This document shows, in pieces, positions 10,801-22,611 of a DNA stretch of 29,825 nucleotides. The stretch's first letter is position 1, and each line of letters opens with the position of its first letter. The translations under genes and the position numbers were made by a program. Source of the stretch: Azolla pinnata (Eukaryota; Streptophyta; Polypodiopsida; Salviniales; Salviniaceae); assembly GCA_037176905.1 (NCBI GenBank), contig JBBBWG010004391.1, positions 1 through 29,825 on the forward strand, written 5' to 3'. Below the pieces are notes generated by a model. The model was not told where the DNA came from and ran no database searches. It worked only from the letters and a program-made list of their open reading frames with translations.

Positions 10801-11360
10801 TGATGTGTTGCAGAAACAGCTTGTATCTGGAAATACCATTTTTCTTCATCACCTGAAATTAAAACCATAGTTTGAAGGGACAAGAAAAAGATGTCAGCAC
10901 CTATCACATAATACACAAACAGTATTCATCATGATGCAAAGCTATTAGGCACACATTGTCACACCCAGGCTTATAATGTCTATCCTAAGATTTGAACACT
11001 ACACATTTTAATCAATGATATTTGTCAGTATACATTCATCAGATGTGCATAAATATAAATCCTGCTTATATTGCTGTACCTTGAAAGCTTCCAATTCCTT
11101 TTAATTTACAGTTATCCCCGAGATTTTAAAGTAATATGGGGACCAGAACTACTCTGAAGGGAAGAATCTCCTCCTATGAAATACCCCGTCACAGGAGAAA
11201 AGATTGCATGCATATGATAGTTGACACATTCTGATGATCTCTATCAAAAACTGTCCAATCTGTGCCAGGCAACCTTGAATTTTGTCTTGCATGCCATTAG
11301 GGACGGTCTTTTTACTTTACCAAGTGCCACATGTGACAACTCAAACGATGTGAGATTTTC

Positions 11361-12216
11361 TTATCCATTCCTTTCTGTCTTCACTGTTTCAATGAACGAG
11401 TCGACAATAAATAGACATCGATCAATCGTACTCCCGTCCACTAAATTATGGTTCCATAATTTGGTCAGAAACAGCATGAGACATCTGCAAAATGTTATAC
11501 GCATATACATGTCATCATCCTTAAACCAGCCAATAATTGGACCAATATGCCTACAAAAACCATGAGATAAATTACCTCCTTAAAGAGGGATTATCGTTGA
11601 ATTTCTTTGCGTGTAGCTTTGAAAATGCCTCACAACCCCAGGAACAATGCCCATCAGCAAGTATTCTGCAGAAAGAGAATTAATGCTCTAAATAAACACG
11701 AGTAAAAGCTGAAATACATGTTCATGGAAAGTGGCCAACAATAATCAGAATACCGCTGTTTACGGACAAAACAATTCCAAAGGTGCATAAGCTCTTTCTC
11801 ATGTTGCGCAACATCCACAAAACGACCAAGCATCTGTAGAAAAGATCAAACAAATTAAGATAAAGGTATCACCATAATTAACGAGTATTTTCCAGCCGAA
11901 TTCCACTTGCTTTAAGCTTTACAGTTTTTTCAAGTATGTTGTGTATGGTAGGTACATGATGTGCAAATTAACACGGATTAAGTATTATGTATTTATAGCA
12001 AGGTTTGTTATCTTGTTTCATGTAGTAGTAATTGATTCAAGGAATTTTTATAGATAGGGAAATAAAAAATAAGACAGGATAGTGACAGAAATACATACTT
12101 GATGGCCTTCAAAATCTACAACTTGATCATCATTATCATCTTCACTATCTCTATCTGAAAGAAGTTGCTCAAGTGTCATAGGCTGCACAAATGATACAGT
12201 TTTTAGCAAATCTGTG
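11361..12216 (-). CDS. EMF2-like: EMF2-like exons 15-18: VEFS box and C-terminus
   Basis: The exons encode PMTLEQLLSDRDSEDDNDDQ and VVDFEGHQ (12216 or 12182 to 12099), MLGRFVDVAQHEKELMHLWN and CFVRKQ (11833-11754), RILADGHCSWGCEAFSKLH (11665-11576) and RRCLMLFLTKLWNHNLVDGS up to the stop at 11363-11361. In Su(z)12 the VEFS domain binds the catalytic E(z)-type histone methyltransferase. The acidic W/M stretch and the WN-FVRKQR core are well kept. The usual LLWCWR motif ahead of KLWNHG is replaced by LRRCLML, and HIPWACEAF is HCSWGCEAF. The protein ends about 30 residues after WNH, which is normal for the family. Confidence 0.92.
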
Positions 12217-15200
12217 CTGAGTGCAGACAATCAACTAGGGGCACAAATGATAAAGTTAATACTACCTGAGATGTATGGGATTGAAATAGATCGCGCTTCA
12301 TGAGTTGAGATCGACTGCACGTGAGCCGTACATCCCAAAGTCATTATCATTAAACAATAGCAACTCAGAACATATAGGTACATAACAATCAGTTGAAATA
12401 TTGTACATTTGGGCTTCACAACGTTCAGCAAGGACCTTCTGATGCTCATCCACAAGCAATTTCGAATGCAGGGCTGCTGCTTTGATGGTGTGCTGAGGTC
12501 TTGCCTTATCAGTAAGCAGAGGTGCTGCTATTGCCAAGCACACCCCATTAGAACTACTGCCAAGAATATCATCTCCAAAAGCACCATAACCAACGGAATC
12601 ACTGGCAATGAATCCTTCAGAGCGTTGTTTTTTAAGAGGTATAGATGCATGTTGTGTAATCTGCATCATTTTCAGGTCCATTCTTTCACGTTTTCTACTT
12701 TGCAGAATGTTATCTTTAGACTCTACAGACTTCCCATTCCATGAAGCTGATGAGTAGGAGCCATTCTTCGGCAGACTGCTTGATAATACTTGATCTTTTG
12801 GAAATTCCTCCAAATTCTGAGCATTATGTCTACCTGTAGCTGACAAATTTTTAGCTGAATTCATGCACTCATAAAGACCACCACCCTCATCAGACTGTCT
12901 CTCGATATTGTTAGCTGGTGTTGATAATTTGGAGTGGCGTCTGTATTTAGACCTGGGTCATATAATGCAAGTTGTGAAGTTCAGCAGAGATACTACATTA
13001 CAAACAAATGCAAGAAAAAATCTAGATAAGAAAATTACCAATATATAAAATGTTTTAGACAGAGACGATTAAGCCCTTCGAAATCACGTATATTCCCCTG
13101 ATAAACAGCCACAATGATTCCATCAAAAAAAAAAAAATGAAGAACGAAGAGAAATCCCTTTACAATAAATCTGTCATACACAGTGACCTTAATCATGGTA
13201 TTGCAAAGATATAGGTAACAGATTAGAAATGTTATCAAATCAGTTTGAGACATATCTAGTAAAATATAAATTATCTTAAACTAAAATTTTTCTCAATATA
13301 CTAAAATATCCCAAATCAATCAGGATACAGAACAGGTTTTAATAATGTAAGCAAATGCCACGTGAATATTGCAACATAAAAACTATGGTTGCTTTTGAAG
13401 ACTGGATATCTTTCTTTTGCAATGTTGTTCAAAAGGATCCTCAGACCCTTACTGTGCAACCATACATAGTAGATATACTTCCCGTCAAACATTTGCATGA
13501 ATAATAAATTTGAAAATATTCACATACGATTTTATATTAATTGATACTACAAATATTACCTGAAATAAATTTGAAAATATTCATGTATGACTTTTCTAAT
13601 TTATACTAATAAAGTATTCAAGTCTTTGAACTATTCAAATTTTTTGAACAACTTATTCAGTACTTTCAAGCAAAATAAGCTATGAAGCGTTATATTTCAA
13701 AAGAAAGCCAAACTGAACAGTTAAGCTTGATAAATCAACATAAGCATCAAGTACATGGACCAAACTGAACCATTTTTGTGTATTTTTAAGTTTACCTTTA
13801 ACTGAACATAACCGTTTATGCCAGTGAGCCATATCATGATTCTATTTGGGTCAAATCAATTAGTTTTTTTTGGTGTTGTATGAAGTAACATGAATAGAAA
13901 GTTTCTTCTTGTCACCTGTGTGACCTAAATGTGAGAGCGGGTTATCCGATGTGAGGAACGTTGCTCTGCCTAGCTGGCTGTGAGCTTGTGCATTGAACTG
14001 CAGTGACATGCGACTGGTGTGCCAGTGAAGCAGTGAGGACAGCAGGCCTGCAACGGTTAGCTTACTTCATGGAGCATGGCAAGAGGCGGCCGCATAACCA
14101 GCAGCGCCTAAGCCCGAGAGCAGGGTTGTCTCGGCTCTTGGACACAGCTGATGACAATGTTCCTCATATGACAAATCTAACAATGATTTCTTGACCAACA
14201 CATCTTAATGTTTCACAACTTGATATTAATAATATTGGCTACTTCTTGCTAAGTGACAACATGGAGCATTTCCTAGTATGTGTAGCAAGAATGTCATAGG
14301 TGCAAGCCCAACCACTAGTAGACAAGGCAGTTAATATAGGGAATTGTCTTCTCCATAAAAGGCACTAAAATCCATATTGCCATAGAAGCTACCAGAAAAT
14401 CAGCTTGGCTTCTTGCCAATAGTTCATACAGGACCTGTGCAGGAACCGTCTTGATTATAAAATTGCATATTGGATGTTGAGTCACATAATGCACGAATAT
14501 GATTAAAAAGCTTACACCTTTCATTTATAAGAGCACATCAAGCAGTTCTCTTTTGTCTCGATAAGAGAATCTGAAACCCACTTCTATAGCATTGGATTAC
14601 CTTGTACTCTTTAAACATGAACTATCTGTATGAACTTGTCAATCTATTTCTTGACTTGGAAACTAGAGGTATTACGGTGTTGGTATGAAGCAGTATCCTA
14701 TACAGACGTGAAATATGAAGCTCAAGCTTGCGGCATTGCACAAAGAGAGTTCAAAAAATGCTCTTGCATTTTAAAATGGGCAGAGATCTAATTTCCTACC
14801 CATGATGCTTGTAAAAACTGGCTCTTGAGAGTTCAGCAAAAAAAGGACCATACACCACTCCATATAAAGAAAACAATAGGGCCAAGATGTTAACAACGTT
14901 TATCATATGGGACACCAAGTATGCAGAAGTAATACTAGTAGAGAAGGAATCAAGATACCTAGTTCATGAGAAAGTAACACATAACCAACGCTAACTCCAA
15001 GACAAGGGCAATATTATGACATTAGCATATGACCTCGCTATTATGGAAGTGCTTATAATAATTCTGATCTTATCAATAATCATTGGTACACTTTCTACGA
15101 ACATTGTTTACTTAGTTTGATGCCAACTAACCAAGGAAGCCATAAGTGACATACCAAACGAACAGATGAAATGCATGTCACAAATTACATAGACAAAATG

Positions 15201-18200
15201 CATGTTCTAGTCTACTTTTTCCCAGTTTATCTCTACGAAACTATGTGACAATCAGAATACAGTAGCTCTGAATAATTTGATTGCTTCTCCAATATTTATA
15301 CCAACTTAGTGTTAATATAGATTATCCAATCTATCATACATGATAGTAAGAATTTCAGAACTACCTCTGGGCCAAGCATATCCTTCCGACAAAAGACATT
15401 GACAAGCCGATAGTCTGTTGTTACCTATGAGTAAGAACAGACATGATGTCAATGTCAAGCAGTGGCACATTGTAGAAAGAAATATGTGTCCACTTACAAT
15501 GAACTCAAACATAAATAAGTCATGTGAAGCATTCAGGTGACATCTCAAGCCCTGAAATATAAAGTATAAAAAGTCATAACAGGATGAACATGTAATGAAA
15601 ATCATATCCAGTAACATAGGAAAAGGCCAAAACATCAACTAACCTTCAATTCACTACAACGCCGCACACAAAAAGGACATGTATAATCTTCTGTCACTGC
15701 AAGTACAAAAATAATATCCTTTTATCTTCTGACTATATTTATTTATTAACCATAAATTTCTTTTGCATAATATCATCAGAAAATTAGAGTAAAAACTACT
15801 TGCTTAACAAATAAGCAAGAAATAAATTGTGTGGAATCAATAATGCAGCAGGAAATTTCAGCATATCATGATACCAATACGACCTCCTTTAATAAGCATA
15901 GCATAAATCAGTTATCTTATAAGGTAATTGTCATAATCCTAGCACGAACTTAAATTGCCATAGAATGGAATTCCTAAAACAGACTTCTGGACTGGAATGT
16001 AATTACACTACATGCTCAACAAATTTGAGGTTGGACCAAAGACACTAAACTAATATTTCATGCTTTCTTGGACCAAAGACAATCAACTAGTATTTCATGC
16101 TTTCTTGTACTTGTACAGAAGTTTCCTGCTATTACCACTTACTCTCCTATTAAGAACAAGCATAATTTGGAGCTTATGAGATGTAAAAGACAATAGATTT
16201 TGTGGTACCTTGACCACAAAGTCCACATTAGATTTATGAAAAATGTTGAAGAGTAGTCAATTCTGCTTCACACATGGATACTATAACATTCAAATGTTGA
16301 AGGCTGTAAAACATATACATAAAAGATATAGGTATTCCCAGTTTCATACACTGTTTCTGAAATTATTATTCTGAAACGAGAAGAATAGCCTCTTACGTAT
16401 TAATCAGTACTCAATTAATTTCTAAAATAAGATTATGTGCATGTAAAAATTGCTGTGAACAGATAGGGATGAAAAACTAACCTTCTGATTTATATAAAGT
16501 GTTACAAAAGTAATGATAATGGAAAACAACCTGCCCAGGTCGCAACCTACACATACAAATTATGCATTGTTAATGTCAAATATTTGATATCTTGAAAAAT
16601 TCTATGTTACAGAATATTTTATGGTATGGGATCTCAACCTTCTTATGAGTTTTTTGAACCGAAAAATTTTCCTTGTTTAATAATTGCTTCATGATTTAAA
16701 TCAAGATGAAGATACGTTTCTCTGCTCATTAGAATGGTATTATTGATCTGACATAAAAAAACAGATTACTTATGGATATGACATGATGGAAAGATTAGAA
16801 CAGAGCTTGAAAACTTTGCTCTTTCAAATATGACCACTCATGGTATGGGTAAAAAACAGACTAGAAAATAAACTAGGGGTATGGACCAGAGTATGCCACA
16901 TTTCAACATATACACAGATCGAAACTTATGTTTACATGGTTCATAATGTGTGGCAAGCAAATGATAAGTTAAAATCAATGTTCCATACTATCAGCATTAT
17001 GTGTAGTACGAAAAAGAAAAGTTTGAATTCATCATCTTCCCATATATATTTGTTCAAAACCAATTCCAGAGAAATCACTTGATAGCTTCTGTTAAAATTG
17101 AAACTTATAACTTTATACGCAAGCATCAGCCCACAAAAAATATTTTATGCTTTAAGCACATTTCAAATCATAAACTTGTAAAAAAGCTCTGGACATAAAC
17201 AGCCGCAGATTCACAACACAAAAGCTCACCTCAATCCAAGTAGAGAAGAATAATTTAGAGCTCTTTCACTCCTAGTTTCACAATCAATATCATCAACAAT
17301 ACTGCTAAGGTTGTCTCGTGAAATATACAACTGAAGTTTTGCCTGTCATCAAAGTTATTACATGTTACAAACATCCCTCGCTCAAATAAAGATTACTATC
17401 TCATAAATTACATATTATATATTGAATGAACACTCCATACATACCACACATTTGCTATCACATGCAAGGGATCTTGATTGGAATTTCAGGTATCTTTCTT
17501 CCGCAGAGTTAATGAGCTGCATCCAAAAAACATAGGATTATCCTTTGAACACAAGACCATGGTCACTGCTGACAAAGAAGAGGAAGTTAATTAGATCACA
17601 GTTTTTGCAGAAGATGCAAGTTCATTCCAAATATAATGTCAGTGATAAATACAAACAATCATAGAATTCTGTTAAGCTCTAAAAGACTTATCAGGCATTT
17701 TATGAAATAGACTAATCAGAAATTTTACTATTGACCTAATTTGAATCAGAAATTCTATAAAATTAAGGATAACAAGATAGACATAATTTCTACATCCAAC
17801 ATTCAGCGAACTTTTTCTTTACAGGAGATTTAAGGTACCTTCATATTTCAGATGAATCATATTTTGATGGTCATAACTATATATGTATATGTATGTTGTG
17901 AATGAATATTAGCCATCAGGAAGTATTCTGTTACATCCTAGAATTTTGAAGGACCTATTCTGATCCAAGATTGTGGAATAAATCTTGCGATTCAATGAAA
18001 AATGTAAGGTGACTACATTGACTTTTCCAATCTCTTAACAAATAGTTTTCCTAATTTGAAAAATTAAATTGGCAGCATGATCGTATGGTTTCACAAATAT
18101 GTTTAGATGAACATAACAAAGATAATTATCCAAATGTAGACCTTTCCAGCAGAAAAAAATGTAGATACCTGCAACCTAGTTGGATATAAGTCCACCTGAA

Positions 18201-21200
18201 TTGTAAGAGCAGGAAATACAGGAGCTAATTCTTTATTGCTATCATTGCATGTACCCAACCAATGTTTACACATGGCTGTTAAAGATATACTTCCCCATAA
18301 AACTGATGCATTGCTGTTCACTAAGTTTCAATACAGAAAACTAGTCAATAGTGGAGCAAAACATAGTTTCTTAAATTATTAATAATATATTACTGCACAC
18401 TCAAGAATTTCCCTGTGAATGTTTAGAGACCATATTCGAATTTTTAAACATATGGTAGGCCTCATTGGCATTCTTCAGTTGAACGGCCAGCAACATTCTA
18501 GAGACACCTTATAATCACCCAATTCAAACGAGCTACAATGTGGCTAATTCTGGGATGCAACTAAGATATTCTTTAGATGCATAAATTACACCAATGGATG
18601 ATGACATGCAGGAAATTTCTGCCTGTCCAGCCTTCCCTCTTATCTCACATATCCAAAAAACCAGATCACTCTAAAATTAAACATAAAGATTTGCCAGAAC
18701 TAAAGCGAAACACTCATAATTAAAGCCAGGAATTTTTCACTGTAATCATGCCTAGATTTTGTATGCAAATTGTTACAGGTGATGATCCTATTTGTGTTCA
18801 TTCAGATCTAGAACCCATTTAACATCAGACCTTGGTAATGAATCAAACTTTGTTAATGCACTAATCTTGAAATATAAGCTAACCAGAACTGATAAAGACA
18901 AATGTAGAGCCATCTCTTTCAGAGCATTCTAGCATCCTCTGGATCTCTGGCAGAAGGAAAGTAACTGAAGACTGCCCTTTATCTTCAGATCTACATATAT
19001 TGACAAAGTCGGACCTCAGAACACGCGTTTTTCCTAGTCGGAAACAAGAATAGCCCTGGGAATGTTTCTTCATGGTTAGACATATAGAAAAGTATACAAA
19101 ACGTTAACCTGCTGGATTATTTTCCACCATTAGTCATACCATGTCAGAACTGGGTATAGGTGTGGTTAGCATCACCAAAACTGGGTGAGGTGATAAATCA
19201 GGTGGATTGGTAGCCTGGCACCAACCCTTCAATTTTCCTGTGCTCAGAGTACTATCAGATGTGGTGGTTGAAACATTCACCACTGAAATTTTCAGCTTCG
19301 TACTGCATTAAAGGACACCAAATCTACAAAATCAAACATAATATGAGCATGTAGTAAATAAACTAAATTATATTTATGACAAAGCATACCGCATCTTCCG
19401 TGCAGCTTGTATGTTGTAGCTTAAACATCGTCGAAGGAAAATAGGCTGAAAACAATAGCAATAAAATATATAAGCACACCCCAGCAAAACAGTTCATTTT
19501 CACCCTCTATTGCACAAAGGAGAATTAGACAGAATACAAGAATTTGTTACTAAAACTTTCTTTGCTTTCTGTTTTACAAAATTTAATATTGCTGAAGAGC
19601 TTATCTGTTGTGAATAAGAGGCTGACCCATTCATCTCTTCCCTAAGAACTATCAAGGTACAATATTTTCAGAAATGAAAATTGAACTGCATGAAAGGAGA
19701 AGAAGCTGAGATGACTATTTGTAGAGGTAGGACAAAGATCTCTTCTGTAAGTATCATTAATGTGCTAAGAATACAAGTAGAGAAGTTCTTCCGATTTTAC
19801 TTACTATGAGAAAGACTCCAAGGTAAGGATTTTGGAGGGCAAGCCTTCACTTGCTAATACAGTACCCCGCACATTTAAACTTGGGTAGAATCACCATGTT
19901 CAATGATCATAAACCGACCATATGCCATTCACAAAATTGTTAATCTTTTACGTTCTGTATGTTGCACCAGTAACTGAAATGTATAGAAGACCTGTGGGTT
20001 ATCCATGCAATCTAAAGTCTTGGTGATCCGTGGGCTAACTAGATACAGCTGTCAAATACTCCACTTGATGATAGTGGAAAGGAAAATACTAGGAACTATT
20101 ACCACTAGCAAGAACAGGAATATCTAAAGAGCAGCTGCTCTCACGTAAGGGTATGGTTTATGGGTGACACTGAGAATAAATGGAGGTGTAATCTAAAAGT
20201 TCCTGGTCATTTCATCTTCTAGAAGGTGCATCCCCCATTACAGCATAGTGGACATATCATATAGCACCATAAAAGAAACAAACCAGAAGACATTGGCTCT
20301 GTGTCCACAACACAGACGATGCTTACATAGAGACATGAAGATACAAGAATCTTGAGCAAGCCCTGTCTCTTGGAATCAGTAACTAAAGAAATGTAGTCTC
20401 ACATGAGCAGTAGCTCATAGCTACAACAGATCGAATCAATACATCATGTGGGAAATGAATATATACATCCAGAATAGGATACACACAAACAATTCATGAG
20501 CCAAGTATGCTCTGAATGCCCCTCAGAAAGAACTTATCAATGAAATACTGATACTCCAGAAAGAGAAGTTCAGGTGGGTTTGTTTCTTAAGCATGGAACA
20601 GAATCTATCTTCTAAATACAGAATCACCTCAACTTCACTTAGAGAAAGCTTTGAGACTGAATCCTTCCAGTAATAACTAGACAGAAGAAGTGTGATTGTA
20701 GCCCCCTTGTTTTTGCTAATATTGAAGAAGAAATGGTGTATAGAAAATACCAGAATATCCAAGCGGTCCAATGGTGATGATTGCACACACAAGTACAAAC
20801 TGATAGTCAGCCATACTATTTTGGAGAACGCTGGGAGATATCATCCATAATAAAACACTCAGAGTTATTTGCTCTTAATTAATATCTCCAAAATCCCTGT
20901 CGATGAAATGGTCAGAAACATCGGATTCACCCAAATTCATCTCATTGGAAACACACACACATCCTTCTACAAAAATTCGAACCTGAAAGACCAAATCTGG
21001 ATGAATCCCCACCAGATGGACATACATAACAGCTGCATTCATATCAAATTGGAGTTGAACAAGCATACATGCAGACACACAGGGAGGATCACATATAGGC
21101 ATCTTTATCAACAATCAGAAGTCCCTTACATAATGGGAAAAATTTCAAAGAAACTATCAAATTTTATAATTTATGAACATCCATGAAATAATGTACTATA

Positions 21201-21747
21201 TATTTCAGCTGTCTATCCTAGACATTTTGGATATGAAAAACTGAGTTATAATAATCACTCACATTTTTTGAATTCCTTTGTTGGATAATGTTGTATAGCT
21301 GAATCGGCTTGCAATATAATGAGAAGTTTTCTTCAGCCTTTCTTGCATCAAAATGAGCTAGTTCATTACAATCCACAGAATTCTGGTGATCGAAACTCAA
21401 ATGCTCAGTTATACAACTCTGATCCATGTTTCTTGGAGGGCTAATTATTCTACTGTTGTGCTGATCACCATTCGCCCATGAAATGTTTCTGTTAATTCAT
21501 AGATTATTTTAGTTATTTCCACCTTCAAGACATGAAGACAATGATACAGTGCTGTTACAACCCTGGGGTCTAGATGTTTGTCCAGATAAAGCTATTTCTA
21601 ATATTTCCCTAGTTTTGAATTAAGCTAATTTATTGAAATTAACAGGTAGCACACAGTATGCATCTAAAGAACTGAAAAAAATAAATCCATTTATATGTCA
21701 TACATAGTTGAATGAGTATTTGGTTCTGCAGGAGCCAATCCAGGCAT
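11361..21747 (-). CDS. EMF2-like: EMF2/VRN2-like Polycomb-group protein (plant Su(z)12), 18 coding exons
   Basis: Hand-assembled exons, 5' to 3' on the minus strand: 21747-21704, 21440-21263, 19445-19390, 19302-19140, 19055-18884, 18320-18169, 17516-17445, 17342-17230, 16546-16482, 15696-15644, 15551-15498, 15424-15365, 13097-13039, 12952-about 12332, 12216 (or 12182)-12099, 11833-11754, 11665-11576, 11484-11361 (stop 11363-11361). All junctions are GT-AG; from exon 3 to the start of exon 14, and from exon 15 to the end, they are phase-consistent with one choice each. The product is roughly 700-730 residues (Arabidopsis EMF2 is about 630). The family is the Su(z)12 subunit of plant PRC2, which deposits H3K27me3 in the nucleus and represses developmental and flowering genes. 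Diagnostic blocks are YCKPIQLYNIIQQRNSKN, LRPGQVVFHYHYF, TEDYTCPFC...GLRCH, SDRDSEDDNDD, WNCFVRKQRILADGH and KLWNHNLVD. The copy is intact but divergent. Whether it is EMF2 or VRN2 type needs a tree. Confidence 0.93.
12332..13097 (-). CDS. EMF2-like: EMF2-like exons 13-14: basic and variable linker
   Basis: Exon 13 (13097-13039) ends LNRLCLKHFIY and joins to SKYRRHSKLSTPANN at the start of exon 14 (12952). The join recreates the family's F-Y-SKK-RRRR basic motif. Exon 14 is long and Ser/Asn-rich, with two further basic clusters, QSRKRERMD and PLKKQRSEG, that look like nuclear localisation signals. Its 3' end is uncertain: donors at 12332 or 12407 fit the acceptor at 12216, whereas a donor at 12382 fits the acceptor at 12182. 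The segment LHSKLLVDEHQKVLAERCEA resembles the LLQKRQFFHSHRAQ block before the VEFS box, which favours 12407. Confidence 0.8.
13098..15364 (-). other. Intron 12 of the EMF2-like gene, with a GC-richer island
   Basis: At 2.27 kb this is the largest intron. Most of it is AT-rich, but about 13,910-14,165 is visibly GC-richer, near 55% over 14,041-14,160 by my count, and includes a NotI-like gcggccgc. The island has a 63-codon plus-strand frame that I do not recognise. It may be a captured fragment or the remains of an inserted element. The acceptor of exon 13 is preceded by a long T tract (minus strand), which arises from the A run at 13,125-13,137. Confidence 0.7.
15365..15696 (-). CDS. EMF2-like: EMF2-like exons 10-12: C2H2 zinc finger and following block
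   Basis: Exon 10 (15696-15644) gives TEDYTCPFCVRRCSELK and exon 11 (15551-15498) gives GLRCHLNASHDLFMFEFI. Joined, they form one C-x2-C-x12-H-x4-H zinc finger with all four ligands present. Its family counterpart reads EDFSCPFC...FKGLRYHL-STHDL-NFEF. Exon 12 (15424-15365) gives VTTDYRLVNVFCRKDMLGPE, matching TEEFQAVNVS. Exons 11 and 12 are phase 0 on both sides. Splitting this finger between the cysteine and histidine pairs is a useful diagnostic of the family. Confidence 0.93.
16482..17516 (-). CDS. EMF2-like: EMF2-like exons 7-9
   Basis: Exon 7 (17516-17445) encodes LINSAEERYLKF and ends CDSKCV. Exon 8 (17342-17230) encodes AKLQLYISRDNLSS and SERALNYSSLLGL. Exon 9 (16546-16482) encodes LRPGQVVFHYHYFCNTLYKS. 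The last block is the easily recognised family motif LR-GNVVFNYRYYNN-LQK-E that precedes the zinc finger. Junction phases 0, 2 and 1 fit exactly, and the split Arg and Val codons restore family residues. Confidence 0.9.
18169..19445 (-). CDS. EMF2-like: EMF2-like exons 3-6: N-terminal structural region
   Basis: Exon 3 (19445-19390) encodes PIFLRRCLSYNIQAARKM, matching the family block P-FLQRCL-YKI-A. Exon 4 (19302-19140) encodes KLKISVVNVST and then SPHPVLVMLTTPIPSSDM. In EMF2 this region reads as a beta-strand block with an FPLY-LAR motif, so it is strongly diverged here. Exon 5 (19055-18884) encodes GYSCFRLGKTRVLRSDF, VTFLLPEIQRML and TFVFISS, corresponding to the family's Y-FSRA, A-F-LPD and ILISCG motifs. 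Exon 6 (18320-18169) has SVLWGSISLTAM, matching the CLWGKIPLSSL block. All junctions keep frame. Confidence 0.88.
19446..21262 (-). other. Intron 2 of the EMF2-like gene
   Basis: This 1.8 kb intron begins gtgagt at 21262 and ends ttcag at 19446. I see no recognisable exon, transposon or RNA gene inside it. In other EMF2-family genes an intron interrupts the same place, between the YCKP...N block and the PLFLQRCL block. The frame read-through in the region is short. Confidence 0.7.
21263..21747 (-). CDS. EMF2-like: EMF2-like exons 1-2: start codon and N-terminal block
   Basis: The proposed ATG (21747-21745) opens MPGLAPAEPNTHST; family members start MPG followed by a short Ser/Thr-rich stretch, which supports this start. 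Exon 1 ends in phase 2 at 21704 (donor gtatga). Three acceptors for exon 2 all keep frame: high ends at 21440, 21452 or 21488. I use 21440, but the choice is open. Exon 2 ends AAT|gtgagt at 21263 and contains DARKAEENFSLYCKPIQLYN, the hallmark that lines up with AEES...YCKPVELYNIIQ of EMF2. The alternative start at Met 21427 lies within exon 2 and would shorten the protein by about 20 residues. Confidence 0.75.
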
Positions 21748-22611
21748 GACTTCTCTATGAGTGATCCTTCTGTCTTCCTCCACCAGAAGCCTTGTCTATC
21801 AAGGAAGTTTGTGTAGATTATACAAATTTTACCTGCTTTCTCTTCAAAAAAGAAACTGCATTCATTGTTCGGCTGGTATACACTAATTCTTCTTCGAAAG
21901 CAAGAAAAATGTCAAAAACTAGCAGGGGGCAACTTCTTGAGTATAGGACCCTGCCAGTAAAAACCTATAATGTTATTGTTGATGACACGACCTATGTAAA
22001 AACAACTGAAGGAAGAACTTAAGAATAGACTCTGATAGTGTGAATACCGCTGGAAAAAAAAAACACTTCTATAAAATCAAGGATTCTTGTATTCTCTACT
22101 CATTCCCAATGCTTGATTACATAGAACTACAATATACTATTACATCAAGTATCTTTGAACTTCCAGTTCATGAAATTATCTGCCTTTGATCGTGTTGGCT
22201 TCAATTTCAAGAGCGCCATTTTTTAGACTACAAAATACTATGTTGAGCCCATTAATGACATAAAGAAGTCAGACAGCTCCTTGTGTACCAATTGCCACAC
22301 ATACAATTTAACTCGAATGGAGAAGACAAAAAAACTGTTATGGTTTTGTTGGAATACTTCATTCAATGTTACAGTAAGCATGGATATTGTTCATAGCACA
22401 AGACTGAAGCGACAACTTTTCACGCTTTGTGATTTGCAGTTACAACATACAGCGTATGTCCTTGAACAAGAAAGTACAATTTTGGCCAGAAGTTTTTCCA
22501 ATCAACAGTTGATTCAAAGAATAGGGCCGGTTTCTTCAAATCGTTGATCGTGGCAGGGATGGGATGAAGTCGGAGAAGAGAAGCAACACAACGGCGTGAA
22601 ACGGAACTAAC

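Noticed and set aside
10801..10857. Alternative last exon of the EMF2-like gene after the acceptor tttcag (minus strand), reading VMKKNGISRYKLF
   Set aside because: The exon at 11484-11361 joins in frame and carries KLWNHNLVD, the expected VEFS end with its own stop. The lower exon has no family similarity; at most it is a 3' UTR exon.
12231..12455. 74-codon minus-strand frame overlapping exon 14 of the EMF2-like gene
   Set aside because: It is out of frame with the EMF2-like exon and has no family similarity; a shadow frame.
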